Positions 11,549 through 25,300 of a stretch of 64,000 bases of DNA are shown piece after piece (position 1 is the stretch's first letter; each line of letters starts with the position of its first letter). Origin of the DNA: Heliopora coerulea. Taxonomy: Eukaryota; Cnidaria; Anthozoa; Scleralcyonacea; Helioporidae. The position numbers and the translations under genes are program-made. The notes under the pieces are model-generated. The model searched no databases. It was given only the letters and a program-made list of their open reading frames with translations, and was not told the DNA's origin. The DNA lies in assembly GCA_030142905.1 (NCBI GenBank), contig JASJOG010000003.1:965001-1029000 (forward strand). Direction: 5' to 3'.

Positions 11549-14500
11549 CTAAAAAAAAAACCAATGACAAAAGCGGCATTAAAAACAAGACGACAGTTTT
11601 AGCATCAATGGTTAAAATAAATAAAATAACTTTAGTATCAAAAGTTATTGTGACAGCTACTACAGTCACCGTCGTCATCATCATCGTAACCAACATCGTT
11701 ACCACCATCAGCATCACGAATATCGTTATGACTACCAGGAACACCATGATGAACATTATCATCATTATCTTTGACCTTATCGCTACGACAGTCATTACAA
11801 AATAATTTATTGACGTGATTTTATAAACCAAAAATAACTACCTGACAGGTACATGTGTCTAAAAAGCCAGTCCAACTTGCTCTAAATTTTTAATAGTTGA
11901 AAAGTAGACGTAAATAACAAAGAAATATCAAAATTAGACTTTCGGAAGGCCTTTCCAAGCTTGTTTTATAACGAAGGCTCGAGAAACATCGCCGTGGGGA
12001 TTAGATCCGGCTGTGGAAAAAAGTTTTGTCACTTAAAGGGAAGTGATGACCTTGAGTTCCATGAACGTCTCATTAAGACCTGACATAATCATTCTGGTGC
12101 GCTGTCCTGATCTTCCACGCACCCTTTTCATCTAATCTTAATTTTGTTTACCCTAATCGTATTTACACATTTACCGTGTGAAAAGATTGACAACATTTTC
12201 TACTATTTGATTAAGGAAATAGTTTGCAACCAAGCCAACTGGATTGAGACGTGTGGGGAGGCGGCCTCACGCTCCTCCTTAAGCCAATGTCTCTGTCTTC
12301 CTGTTCGTTCTTTCTTCTGCATTTGTCAGAATCCCAGCCATCTTAACAAGTCGTTCTGGAGTATGTGACCGAGCCATGGATAGCGGATCAGCCAGTCAAA
12401 GCTATCAATAAGCGTACGCAATTCAAAATAGTATCCGAAATAAGGTCCTGTTTAAATCAACTCTACTGAGTTTCTCTTTGTTTTTGTCAAATGAAACGGT
12501 TTGTGATCTGTCAGTGATTGAAACACACGGCTAAAGTCAACCCAAGACCTTGAGCGGATTCACTTTAATAAAAAGATCGATTCGGAATTGTTTGATTGGC
12601 TTCATGTAAATAGGGATTAATTTGAATGTACCCTTACCATCCGTTGAATATGCAAATGTACGGACCAAAAGAATAGCTGAATACATATCACGAACACATA
12701 CAATCTATTAGCAATTGATGCATACTAAATTTTAGCCAGAAAATGCAGTTTTGTGATGAGGTAGACTGCTGGATAAAGCGGTGGCAGGCGTTTGTCGCTG
12801 CACGCCGAAATCCCCGTGTATTATTATAAAATATTTTTTACAGCAATTTTAAAAAATCATTAAGAATTCATGAAGAAAATACAAAGAAAAATCATAACCG
12901 TGTCGTGTCTTTATATGTGATTAAAATACGCTTTTCATCTGTCAGTTCTATCTTTGTAGGTCGAGAGTTATTTGCAATTCTTCATACTCTGATTTGAATT
13001 TATTTACTCATAAATCAATTTTAGTCTAAACATGAGAGGAGAAACCGGGAACATTTAGTTTATTTGGGTACATGACGAAAATTTGCAATTCTCCTTCCAG
13101 TCGTCATGTAAAATCGCAACGGCTCCATCTAGCAAACATGCAACACTGGCTAGATCTTAATTCAGTTCAGTACATCAGTGAGCGGTCAGCGGTCAGCTGT
13201 CAGCTGTACGCAAGGGTGTCACCTACTGCACAGCAGACACAATAGAAAATAAAAATAAATCAACCGGCATGACCAATCGTACGGTACACTAAAGGTGGGG
13301 AAGTGCCGTATTGAGAATAATAACGTCAGACACCAGCTTGATGCACAGCCCACCTACCCGCTCCTAAAATGAACAGATCCGGACAGAAAATTCTGATGAC
13401 CCTCTGACCTGTGTTGTCTCGTGAACATGCATTAAGGCAAGTCAAACAAAAAACGTTTTCTAGTTCTATGTAGTAACGCAACCTTGACTCACAACTCTCA
13501 ATCCGTAAGCTATTTAAAAAAACAACAAAAAAAAAACAAAAAACGAGAAACTCACCTTGCTATAGAGTTTAAGAGAGATGTGGCAGTTAGTGGAGGTTTA
13601 GTTTTAGGTGGTGAGGCCAAGTCCACGAAATTCGTCGGCAGAGCGTTCGAATGAGTTCTCTGAAGATTCTCTGGATTTGTTTTCGGTGATTGTAATTGAA
13701 ATTTGTAACTCAATCTCGGTATACTTGGCACTTTATTGACATAGTTAAAATTTTGTCTGGAAGAGATTGCTGATGACACAGATACCTGGTTACTTTTTGT
13801 TGGTAATGCTGGAGACGACATTAAACTACACGAAGGGAGTCTTGTCGTAGTGACTGGATTTGCTGGGTTGAACTTGCCAGGAACACTCGAGACCAGTCGA
13901 ACAGAAGAGATGTTTGCACTGGGTGTTCTTGCAAGGCTAGAATGAGACGGTGATGAATTTGGAATTGCAGTTTGTGGTTTGATACTTCTTGGTGGCGTAA
14001 TTTGGACCAACTGTTGGTGTGGTGAACTTTCAAAAGAACAAGACGGCAACGTTTTCGTTGTTGGAACCACGGTTATCTTTTTAATTTCGTTAACAATAGG
14101 CTTCTGTTCTACGTTGTTGTTCTTTGCTTGCATAGTCCGTCCAGGACTATTGTCTAGAAGATCCAAAATAGTCTTACCAGTAACGTTTGGTTGACTAGTG
14201 GTCCTAACCGGCGATGGACTACATGTTATAACTTTAGCTCCAGATAAGGGACGATTCCCTATTTTTTGCCGGACATTTTCTGACTTTGGTACTTCTGAGA
14301 CGGCTCCGCTAGGTAAAGTAACCGAGGTAATAGTGACGAGGTTTTCTGGTTTCTTTTCTTCATTACTTTTTAGCACACCTGGCTCCACTTTTACCTGCGG
14401 CAACACATCAAAGCAAAAACAGTCTTACAGACACAGACACAAACATCTACAGTAAGACAGGCAGAATAGCAAAACAGTTAAGGTTGCATAGAGTCCTAGG

Positions 14501-17500
14501 GATGAAAGGTTGCACACAGTGCAGATTGCACTGAGTAGTACAGAAAGTGTGAATGATGTTCATGGATAACAAGGAAGAGGCATATCTTCAGCATAACGAA
14601 GCACGTGAAATGAACCACTGAACAGAAGGAAAGGGACTGATTTTACAGCGAAAGTGTATCAACCGTATGGATCAGTCTTCCTTTCTTTATTGAAAGAGTT
14701 CATTCCACTTAAATCTCGTTGTTTGGTATGAGGAAAATTGTAACATTAGATATGACTTACTGATTGATTTGCTGCAACCACTCCTGTACTTTCGTCGTCT
14801 TTGGGTTTCTTTAAAACTAAAATACAAAAAATAAATGTATTGGAAGCGGTGAGAAAACATTCTCACGTTTCTTTTGTCTAGTGGATATGTTTCATTTATT
14901 AAAATATAAATAAGGAGATTATATGTCTACACCTTTCTTTACTTTGGAGATTCTGCAATTAAAAAAAAATAATGAAAGGTAAGTGTTAGATACACTATGA
15001 GAAGTACAGAAAGTTGGAAAATCGCAAAATTTTACAGCGATCTTGGTTATAGTTAACTTAACAAATAACGAGGTTTGCGTTACAAGAATTTCCAGCAACA
15101 AATTCATCGGAGATATTAAAATGGGGCTTAACTTACATAGTGCTTGTTACTTTGGCATGTGCATGTTTACTTTCCCGGTATAGAATCCTAGAAATAATCA
15201 AAATACAAAAATGTTTTAGTTATGGAAGCCTTCGAAGAACAAAACTGGATTACAGTTTCATTACCTTGTTGTCATCCAGCCTTTTGGCCAAATAGGACGT
15301 ACTTCTGTTTCCAAGAAACCCTGACAGTAAGTGACGAATTTTTAGTTGTTAAAAGTAAGACGACGCCGTCAATTTCGAGAAAACAAAAGCTATAAATATG
15401 TTAATAATTTATTTTCACATATAAATATGAAATACAGAAAATTTAAGTAGAAATAAATACACTGGCAGTCAAAAAGAACTGCTCAAGTTCCATTTCTTGG
15501 GTAATGATGACTTGCAGCAACGGCTTTTGCTCACTCCTATGCCAAAACAGTCAATTTCAGATAATTTTAATGCATATCCCAGAATTTGTAATAGAGCTCC
15601 AGTCATTTTAAGGAATTTTTTGAGAAAATCAAGATGTATTCCTGGTTCCCCAGGAGATTACTTTCAATTGTTGTTAAAACAAGAATTTCAAGCAACATGC
15701 AAAATCATGGGTCTAGGGCCAAGGATCAGCCTTGAAAATGGAGGGAAAATTACTCACAATGGGAGATTGCTGATCAAGTGGGCTGTAGCCAGAGAAGTGT
15801 CAGCAATGTATTGAAGAAGCCGAGACTTACTGGAAGTTTTAAAGATTTGATGATCGCTGGACGAAAAATTGAAAACTACGAAGAGAGAGGACAGAATCAT
15901 GGCGAGAAAAGCAAGGCAAATCGCTCTATGACGGCACCGGAATATTAAGCAGAGATGCAGATTGAACATGATGAGTGTGTCTCTACTCCCACTACCCGAA
16001 GAAGACTGAGAGAGGCTGGTCCCAACGGCTGCAAACCAAGTTACTGTCTGCACCACAAGTGAGCAGTTCTTTTTGACCGCCAGTGTATTTTAAGTCTCAC
16101 TTGCAATTTTTAAAAATTTAGAAAGCTAGGTACCCGACTGGGTATTGTCGTAGGATCCTGACTGATCAGCAATCAATCAGCCCGCGTCATTTTACGCACG
16201 GACCGCAAAACAAGTTCAACCATACAAAAACATTGTAAAAGCTATTCCATGTTAAATCTTCTCGGCAACCTTGATGAAATTGGTAACAAAAGGTAAACTC
16301 CGGAATTTTTATAGTAAACAATTCTAGTTTTACATTAAAACAAATGGTAATATAACTGGAACCTTTAGTGCTTCTTCAGCTGTAGTGCTTCTGCTTTTCG
16401 ACATAAGATAAAGTTCGACTTTAATCCTTACAACATCACAAAGAAGATTCCTGATAAACAAGGGGAAAATGGGCAACTCAATTTTAATTGGTTGGCTGGA
16501 GGAACAGCAATTGTAATAACGCAGGCCGCGAAAGTAGTGACCTGACACATGAAACTAGTTAATGTTGGTTTCACTTCTGTCGTTGCTGAGCAAATACATC
16601 GAATATTGGCCAGTTACACTCAACCTTGTGAAATGGGGTTTATATTTGATGAAGTAAATTTGCGAGTGCCAGGAAGATACACTTTATGACCCAGCCGGGA
16701 TTTGTAGCGAAAAATGCAGCTCAAGGGCCTCCGGCTGGGAATCGAATCCACGACTCCGCGAATCTAGTGCAGTGCTCTGCCAACCGAGGTATGGCCGCTG
16801 CCGAGAGCTTGGCCAGGAATTCTGTATTTATAATGGTGGTAATGTCGACGAATACCAAATGGCTTTTACACTCGATCTTATGAAATGGAGTTTTGGAGTG
16901 TCAAAAGGATACGTTTTAAGGATAATTTTCGAAAATTTCCTTCATTAAAATATAAACTCCATTTCACGAGATCGAGTGTAAATGTCAACATATTCGTTGA
17001 ATATATCCCCCTCAGTTCACCGGCATTACCACCCTGATAAACAGATTTTCGTGACAAAGCTCTTGACTACGGCCTTTGTAGCTCAGTTGGCAGAGCACTA
17101 CAATTGATTCGCAGGGTCAACTCAATGACGGAGGCCCAAGAAGCACACTTTTGGCAACTAATCCAGACTGGATTTTAAAACATTCTTCGGACACACGAAA
17201 TTTCCTTTATCAAACATATAACTTGTTGGGAAAAAATGTCTTTCACTTTTCGGGTACCATCCTGGATGGTATGACCCTAAAGGCAACTAATTTATATGCA
17301 TAATTAAGGTCCCTTTATTGGAAAATACTTAGCAGTGGCTAACGTAAGCCGCTGACAGTGCATTTATACGAGTACATCTATATGTCAAATTAGCTACGGT
17401 TTGTTCAGGTCTCGAACAAATTCATTTTGGACCATTTGGATCATTTTGCCCCGTGGTTTATTTTAATCGAGGCTTAAGCCGGGTTCTCACTTGTAGCAAA

Positions 17501-20500
17501 TTTAATACTAAAGGATTTAAGCTTTAAGGATGAGAAATGTTAAGTATTAATTCAGCAACGTTCTCACTACCTTCCTGAGTACCATGGATAAAAACTAAAA
17601 TGTTTTTTGCGCACGCACAAATCGCTAGGCACAAATGTAAAAACGATTTTGGAGACAAGATGGAGATTGATGGAGTGGAAGTGTTGGCCATGATGCTTTT
17701 GCATCGAAATCGAAGGCGTTCATAGAAACGTAAACACTAATTTGAGGAAAACCCTTAAATTCGTGACTTTGCACTTAAGCTTTAAACACGGAACGATCGC
17801 ATAAGAGGCTGAGTTTCTCAGCCTATCAATTATGATTAAGGAAAGGTCGTATGTTATTGGTCAATTGAGTTCAGACTAATTTCCGGTGGACGAATATCAC
17901 GTTCAATTGAGGAGAATATAGGAGATGAATTTGTTTGCAACGACGTTGCTGCCTGGATAACATTTTGCGCCTGTTGGCCATTTGAACTGCTTTGACTGAG
18001 CCAACAATCCAAGAGCAATTCCATCACTTCAATATTTCCTGCCGGTTTTCCGTTGGACAGTAACTGATTCCTCACGGTGTTGATCTTTTTATGTACTTCT
18101 ACCAAGCGCCCTTCCTCATCGCGTTTCACTTCCATTTTGAAGCCGTAGTAGGCCTTGCTCTCTTTAATTGCACTTTTATTCTTCTGGTACTAGGCTTTAT
18201 TGCGATCATACTTGCTAAGCCCCGCAGAACGCGGAGTTGTGCTTTGCACAGAGGTAGAAGTCCGAGCTGTTGGATGAGAGCAACCGAGCATATTTGCCAC
18301 AAATGAATTTGAAAGTGGCGCCAGTTTTTGTTTATATTTATAATATTACAAGCTTCAAGAATGCGCCAAAAAGAATACAGATGGCTATGACACATCGCGG
18401 ACGTAATAAAATGTGAATCGTGTCCAAACACTGCGCGGGTAGGATGACCATAAGTGAATGAAGATGTGCAGGACATCTCGAATGATTATTATACGATGTA
18501 TAACAACCACAAAAATCAGTAAATGTGGCATGTTCAGCCATTTATTGCTTTATATATTGTTTAGCTGTATTTTAAAAACACATTTTAAAAGCATTTCTGC
18601 AAGCCTTAGGCTCTAGGACACGCTTGTGGAGCTCTACGCTGTCCAGTTCAGTCACGCTTCAAAGTGCCCGCCATTTTGAAACATGCAACCGCCATACGAA
18701 GCCAGAAATGTGGGAGGAACTTACCCTTCTATAGCGTCGCTCCGTGTTTAAGCCTTAAGAAATTAAAATTTAATTTCTTAAGTGTTACATCTTAAAACAT
18801 AAATACGCCCTTAAGTCTTAAATTTTTTCTTAATACGCACGCTCTCAAGTTGTTCTCTCAGAAAAACTTTCTGAGTCCCTGACGGGAATCGAACCCGTAA
18901 TCTTCTGATCGCCGGTCTCACCGACCGTCTCACCGGCGATCAGAAGGTTACGGATTCGATTCCCGTCAGGGACTCAGAACGTTTTTCTGAGAGAACAGTT
19001 TGAGAGCGTGCGTATTAAGAATATAATTACCAAGCTACCGCAAACACATCTTTAATTTTTGTTGTTCTCACTTGTGTTTAAGAATTAACACTTCGTGCTT
19101 AAAGCTCTTAAAACCACATTCTTTGCCCTAAAACACTAGTGAGAACCAGGCCTTACTGAGGTCGCAAACAAATAAAGTTTTAATCATTTACTTGAGTGTT
19201 TGTCGTCTCATGGTCACGGTCAAAAACACGATGATCGTTCAGGATATACACTAACTCTAAAGCTTTCAGGAAAACTTGAATTATTTTAAGTTCAGAACAT
19301 GGTCAAGGTCAAAAATACGAACATCATTTAGGGTCAACGCAAACTTCAAGCCTTTAGTAAAACTCTGAATTTTTACCGTGTCATTCTCCCAAAATTCAAT
19401 GGGTTAGTTAATTCAAAATACCCGGGACAGCAGGTGACAGCCAGGGATAGGAAACAACAATATAGAAACTAATCATAAGATGTCAGAGCCATGAAGTGAA
19501 AAGTATTCGAGATGCAGAAAAATCACAGCGGGGATTGATTTTTTTTCTAACCTAATATCTTCCTTCCAGACAAACCGCTTAGGTACAAGTGTTCGCTTTC
19601 CCTTTTCTTCCACTGGTGTTGTAGGAGCCTGAACAAGAAAACAAAATTACAATTATAGTTTTAAATAGCAATTCTAACTTCATCCTTATCCTAAAGACCA
19701 GGACTTACAAGCACTGGGTGCGGTCCTTCTAATAAACAACCAAGAATTTAATCCTAGCAACAGTTAAATATTGCACTTTCCAAGAAGTGTGAAACGACGA
19801 TGAAAACATTAAGCGGGAATTTACACCAGTTTAAACAAACATCGACTGACTGGTGCGTTGACAAATTTTCCCCAGAAAATCGTTGGCTAAAGTCGTGATA
19901 TAAAATGCCAATAAAAAACTACGCCAATCCACTTAAAGTCCGGGTTCCGGCCGATGACTTTAACAGCTGATCATACTATCTTATATTAAAATAACAGAGG
20001 TACATTTTAAGACTACGACGACTCTAGTTATCACCCTCGTAATTAGCACATACTATGGTCAAAAACATATTTCAGAAATTGAACATCTTACGTTAACATC
20101 TGTAGGCGTTGTAGCTTCTTCCGTTTTATCATTTTCCCCTTCCGCTTCAAGAATTTTAATACCTTGCTCATCCTTTAGAAGTTAAGCATACGACATTACC
20201 ACACAGCAAAATTTTTATTAAAGCTAATCAACTCAAGAAAGAACAAGAACCATTTGAAAAAGAACCGAAGCAAAATAATGTCTTAAAGTATTAATGACTA
20301 AAATACATTTCAAAAATCGACGATCATTTTCTTAAAAGAAGTACTCGGTCTACACGATGAAAAACATTGGCCTTGAATTCTGACATGTAGTATTCCTTCT
20401 TCTGCTGGTTTGGTTTATCCCTATATCCACTATTTTTCTTAATTTTTATTTCTTGTAGTTTGTACTGCAAGTCTTCATTTGACTTCAACTTTTCTGACAG

Positions 20501-22283
20501 TCCTTAATTTCATATAGCAGATACATCAAGATTGATAATCGGCCCAATAAATCTGAATGTGTAGGTCCAATGCCATATGAATTTGTGTATTTCATGTTCC
20601 GTGTGTATGAGAAAATAACCCTTTATTCAAGAACACGTAATAACTTGAGTTAAAAACATGAGCAAGGATTTCATATGTATTAATTTCTAAATAACCGGGG
20701 CAAAATAACGACTGATCACTTGTATTACACATAAATTTAGCAGTTCAACGCATGTATAGATACTCCACTAGGACCGTTTAGTACGCAAGTGGTTATCAAC
20801 TTTTTGGTCAACGGCCCATAGCACATTTAAGCCACGACTTCCACTCCCTGTCCCCCGATACACGCGCGGACTTGAATGCAAGGACGGTCAAGTCACGGTT
20901 GAAACACATGTAGAAAAGAGATATACAAGAACGGGGAACTTGTAGGAGATTGTTTTTATAATAACTCATACGATCGAATAATTTCATTATTTTTTTAAAG
21001 TTTGACTTTCGTCTCGCGTCACCCAAAAATACGCTCGCTCCTTCAAAGAGGGACGCACCCCCACTTCCAATAGGACCCTTAAAAATCATAGAGGTTTAAC
21101 TTTGGGATTGTACTAAGGGTGATCACAACCAATTAATGGACATGGCCGTTCTTTAATGCTAATTGTTAGAGTATTGGAGTAAAGCTATGTTCTGGATTTC
21201 ACTTGTTCAACGTAATCTGGACTCAGGTTTGACTTTACCTTCTTCTCTCCATTTTGAGGTACAACTTCGGAACAAGGTTTCTGGCTAGAAAGCAAAAAGA
21301 AAGTAAGTTTCGGGTACACAGCGAGACACACACAACTCCCTGGAGGGTATACTTCATATACTTCTCATACACAAACCTTTGTGCAGCTTGATCCTCGGCT
21401 AATCTGGCCATTTCTTCCTCGTAATGTCTCACTTGATCAGGCATAGCAACTTCAACAGCTAAATGGCAATTAAAACCATAACATCAAAAATTAAAGTATA
21501 CCACAAGCTACAATTTTTCTTTTATCTTATTTATTTTATTTACTTTTCTTTACTTTTTACCAAATGAGACGTCTGTACGGTAAAAGCATTTGCCGATGGC
21601 TTCCATAACTGAAGTATTGACTGACCGAAGGCAAATATTTCTCAAGCACAAATCAAGCGAAGGGGGGAAGCAAATCGGAAAAAAAAATGTTGTCACTCCA
21701 ATATTTTCGGGTTTTGAACCACCCATTTTAGAGTTTCCCAGAAAGCTTAAGGTTGATGTTAACGGCGGACTTCCTTCCAATTTTGTCATCACTGCGCGAA
21801 TTTTGACCAATAGAACATCAAAATTCATGCAATCACGTAAAAATTGAAAAGAAAACTACTGCTGTAAACCAACGTTGAGGTGTCAAGAAAACTCCCAAAA
21901 GGCAGAGTTACAAAGATGGAAATGGACAACAACTTTGTTTCTCATGTGCGAGAGTCCGCAGACATCTTAACTTTCAACATTATGGCCTTCCGCTCAAACT
22001 TCATTGATTTGTTGACAGAAGCTTCCTCCTAAAATACTAGTCTTCAAAGGAAAGACAAAGATTAACTGATAACACGGCGTAAAACTTACCATGTCTGAGT
22101 TTTAATAATGGTTCTCGCAGTCTACCCACCTGTCAAAACAAAACCATATCACTCACAAGAAGCAGGAACAGGAAGCTTCGACAAACCATGTAAAGTTGTA
22201 ATTTCTTTATGATTATTTTTCATGTAAAATAATGGAAATTCAACGAGGTTGGGACACAAGAATTTTTGGACGTCTTAGAATTG

Positions 22284-22314
<31 letters not shown>

Positions 22315-25300
22315 TGGGTTTTTTTCGCGAAAGACTACGGTAAATTCTTACACCTTTACGATATATTTACAAAACGATATTTATAGGTTATATTAATCTT
22401 GTTTTCCAAGGAAGAAAAATTTAGACTAAATAAACCAAATGAAACAAAGCACAACTAAGATCTCACCCACCTGCTCCTGCATAAACAAATTTTTTGCTCG
22501 TTTTAGTAATGTCTCCTTTGTGCAAGGCAAAAACAAGGCCAGATAGTCATACACTGCCTAGAAAAGTATGGCATATGAAATTTATATGTTGATACTAAAT
22601 GCAGCAGGAAACAACTTTATGATCCAATGGGGGAACTGTCTAATTTGATCATTGATATCAGAAATGTGGAAGCTTGGAGGTATACATAGATGTTTTCAGG
22701 ACGTTCTTCAAGCTCAAATTATCTTCAGAAAAACCATTTCTGAGCCCCAGACGGGGATCGAACCCGCAACCTTCTGACGATCGGTAAGTCGTTCTAATCA
22801 CTGAGCTACCGAGACTCAGATGGTGAGCTAAGGTGCAAGTTCGACATATGTGGCTGCCTATGCGGTAGTCATGACTAGCGCCATAGCTCGCCATCTGAGC
22901 CTTGGTAGGTAGCCCAATGCTTACAGCTTCTTACCGGTCACCAGAACGTTGCGGATTCGATCCCCGTCTGGGGCTCAGAAATTGTTTTCCTAAAGATAAT
23001 TTGAGCTTGACGAACGCCCTACGAACATCTATGAATTTGATCAAATCACCCCATGATAAGGCAATTCCACCAAACTTGCTTATCCGCTTGTATCCCTTAT
23101 CTAGAAATAACTATCCACGTGTACACAGTGAGGAAACACAAGAACAAATAGAACGACACCGTTCTCAAGATCACGTGTGGAATGAATTTCGTTCGAAAAC
23201 AGAATTATAATTCTAAAAATATGTTGCCACTTTCATTCAATTTTACAATGAGGTGTACAAAGTTCTCGGATCCATAGGGCAATAGATACCACGTAACTTA
23301 ACAATGGAGAGAAATCATAAATTTAAACCAACCCCACTTCCAGCCAATACGGCTCTTTTTTGCTTCTAGTTAAAGAAATACCATTGTTGGAATTTGGGCA
23401 GGTTATACAAATATTGGCATTATTTGAGAAGGGATTACATGCTGGCGGAATGAACACGAACACCAGCATAGCAGCGCTGGTCTACTTCTGAAATCTCCGC
23501 TTAAACACCAAGAGCGTCGGGAGTGTAATTAGAAAATTTTGTTAGTAAACGGCCAAAATAAGGAAATAAAAAAAGAATTATCGACGTCCGGATCAACACC
23601 TTACATCACTGAGTTCAATTTGTTTGCTCTGCAAACATCCAATTTCCTTTCTCCATATCTGAAATGCTAACTAGCCATTGAAAAGTGAAGCCAAAATGGC
23701 CGCCCAATGGAGGCAATTTTGTATGTCAGTTTCAGTCCCCTACGCGGACCTGTACATCAGTATTAGTCTCCCACGCGACTTTTTACATTTTCTGAAAATT
23801 TTCTTTATTGAAAATACGCACAAAACATGTCTTCAAAAGATGGAAATGAGTTTACGGATTTCAGATATATTTCGACAAAGTCAAACCGAGTTACAGGTCA
23901 TATATTTTCACGAAAATAAGTAACCAAATTGACGAGAAACCTGGTAAAACGGATCCCGAAAAATTACTTGAGGAAAGGACTAAGTGCACGTTCTTTTTTA
24001 CTGTCAGATTACTATGTTTAGATAACTTAGGACAGTTCTTAGGCCACATGGCAATAATGAATCCTCTTAAACACTCGAATATGTAAAACTGGTCCAGTAA
24101 TATTTTGTCTGTGTACTTTTTCCATGACTGTGAGTATTTTCGAAGCCGAACCAACCAAAACCTGAAGAATAAAATAGTGTATAGGATTGGAACTAACGTA
24201 CAAGACCGCAAAGAGGACTGAAACAGGCTTCCAAAATTTCCCTCTATGGGCGGCCAACTTGGATTCACTTTTTGCCCGAGCAAATAACTGGGAGTTAGCA
24301 TTCCAAATATGAAAATTGAGTTCGCTGGATGATCCCTGCAGAAACATTCATATACGTATGCATGACTGTAATGTATGCATAAAAAAAAGCAACATATCTA
24401 TGGTTAAAAATTTTAATACGACGAAGGTGCAACGTCTCACTAAATGATAAAGCACAAAATAATAAAGGACGACCCGCACTCCCTTCGGTTAAAAAGTACT
24501 AAGTCCAAAGATAGTCGCAAGTGAAAAACCAGGAGGGAATCTTAATCTTAGGACGAATATCACTGTCCAGCACAAAACAAGGAGTCTCTGCCTTTACTGG
24601 TAGAAAACGTGCCACTGCGACCCCATCCAGTATTTCAGCACATACGTGTTTCTTGACGAATTTAAAATTATTTCCACTTGTTCTTCGCCTTCCGAACTTC
24701 TCGTAAAAGAAAGCCTCTTAGTTTCCAAAGTTAAATCCCCTTTGAATGGCAATCTCAGCTCCATTCTTTTGTCTTTGTTCTAATTTTCTCTTCTTTATTT
24801 CCACCACTACATAGCCTGTAACTTGATACCTTCATTTAGTTATATATATTCGCTGTTTTGCAATAATATTCCCCACTCTGATGATGCTGCGAGATGCGAC
24901 GAAACGTTAGTTAGTTTAATAAATCTTATCTTATTCTATGGCTTTGTTCTGTGTTTAGTGCTGGGCATTGATATTCGTCCTAAGATTAAAGTTCAAAGAT
25001 ATTCAAATATATTAATTTCATTGTATATCCTAACAAAAGAAACAAAGAATAAATCTTTTATGTGTTTGTACAGCAACTTAAGCGTAATTTCTTCAACGAG
25101 ATCAGGTATCCAGCTCACATAAGTCAACTTTTTTTGGCACCTGAAAGTTACGTTCCCCTCTCGAAAGTAGCGGCTTCCCAAAACTAGCGGCCCCTAATGT
25201 GTGCTAAAGTCGTAACTAACGTTGGCCGCTACTTCAGGAATTCCGCGGTGTTCATATATGGCCGCGAACTTAATATTCTTTTATGTGCATTTACTACAGC

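Larger units (their letters stand above)
17477..19152 (-). mobile_element. PIF/Harbinger-like element, 1676 bp
   Basis: Termini GCCGGGTTCTCACT and AGTGAGAACCAGGC are inverted and flanked by TTA on both sides (17474-17476, 19153-19155), the duplication typical of PIF/Harbinger. It holds one readable ORF (17854-18135, -) but no DDE transposase, so it is probably non-autonomous or decayed. It lies between ubinuclein exons 15 and 16. Confidence 0.78.

Noticed and set aside
11505..11831. Paired ORFs of Ile/Thr/Val residues in the ubinuclein intron
   Set aside because: Low-complexity CAT/GTC sequence directly beside the last exon acceptor; no family features.
18872..18977. Working tRNA gene
   Set aside because: Only 3' tRNA halves are present on both arms; no complete cloverleaf.
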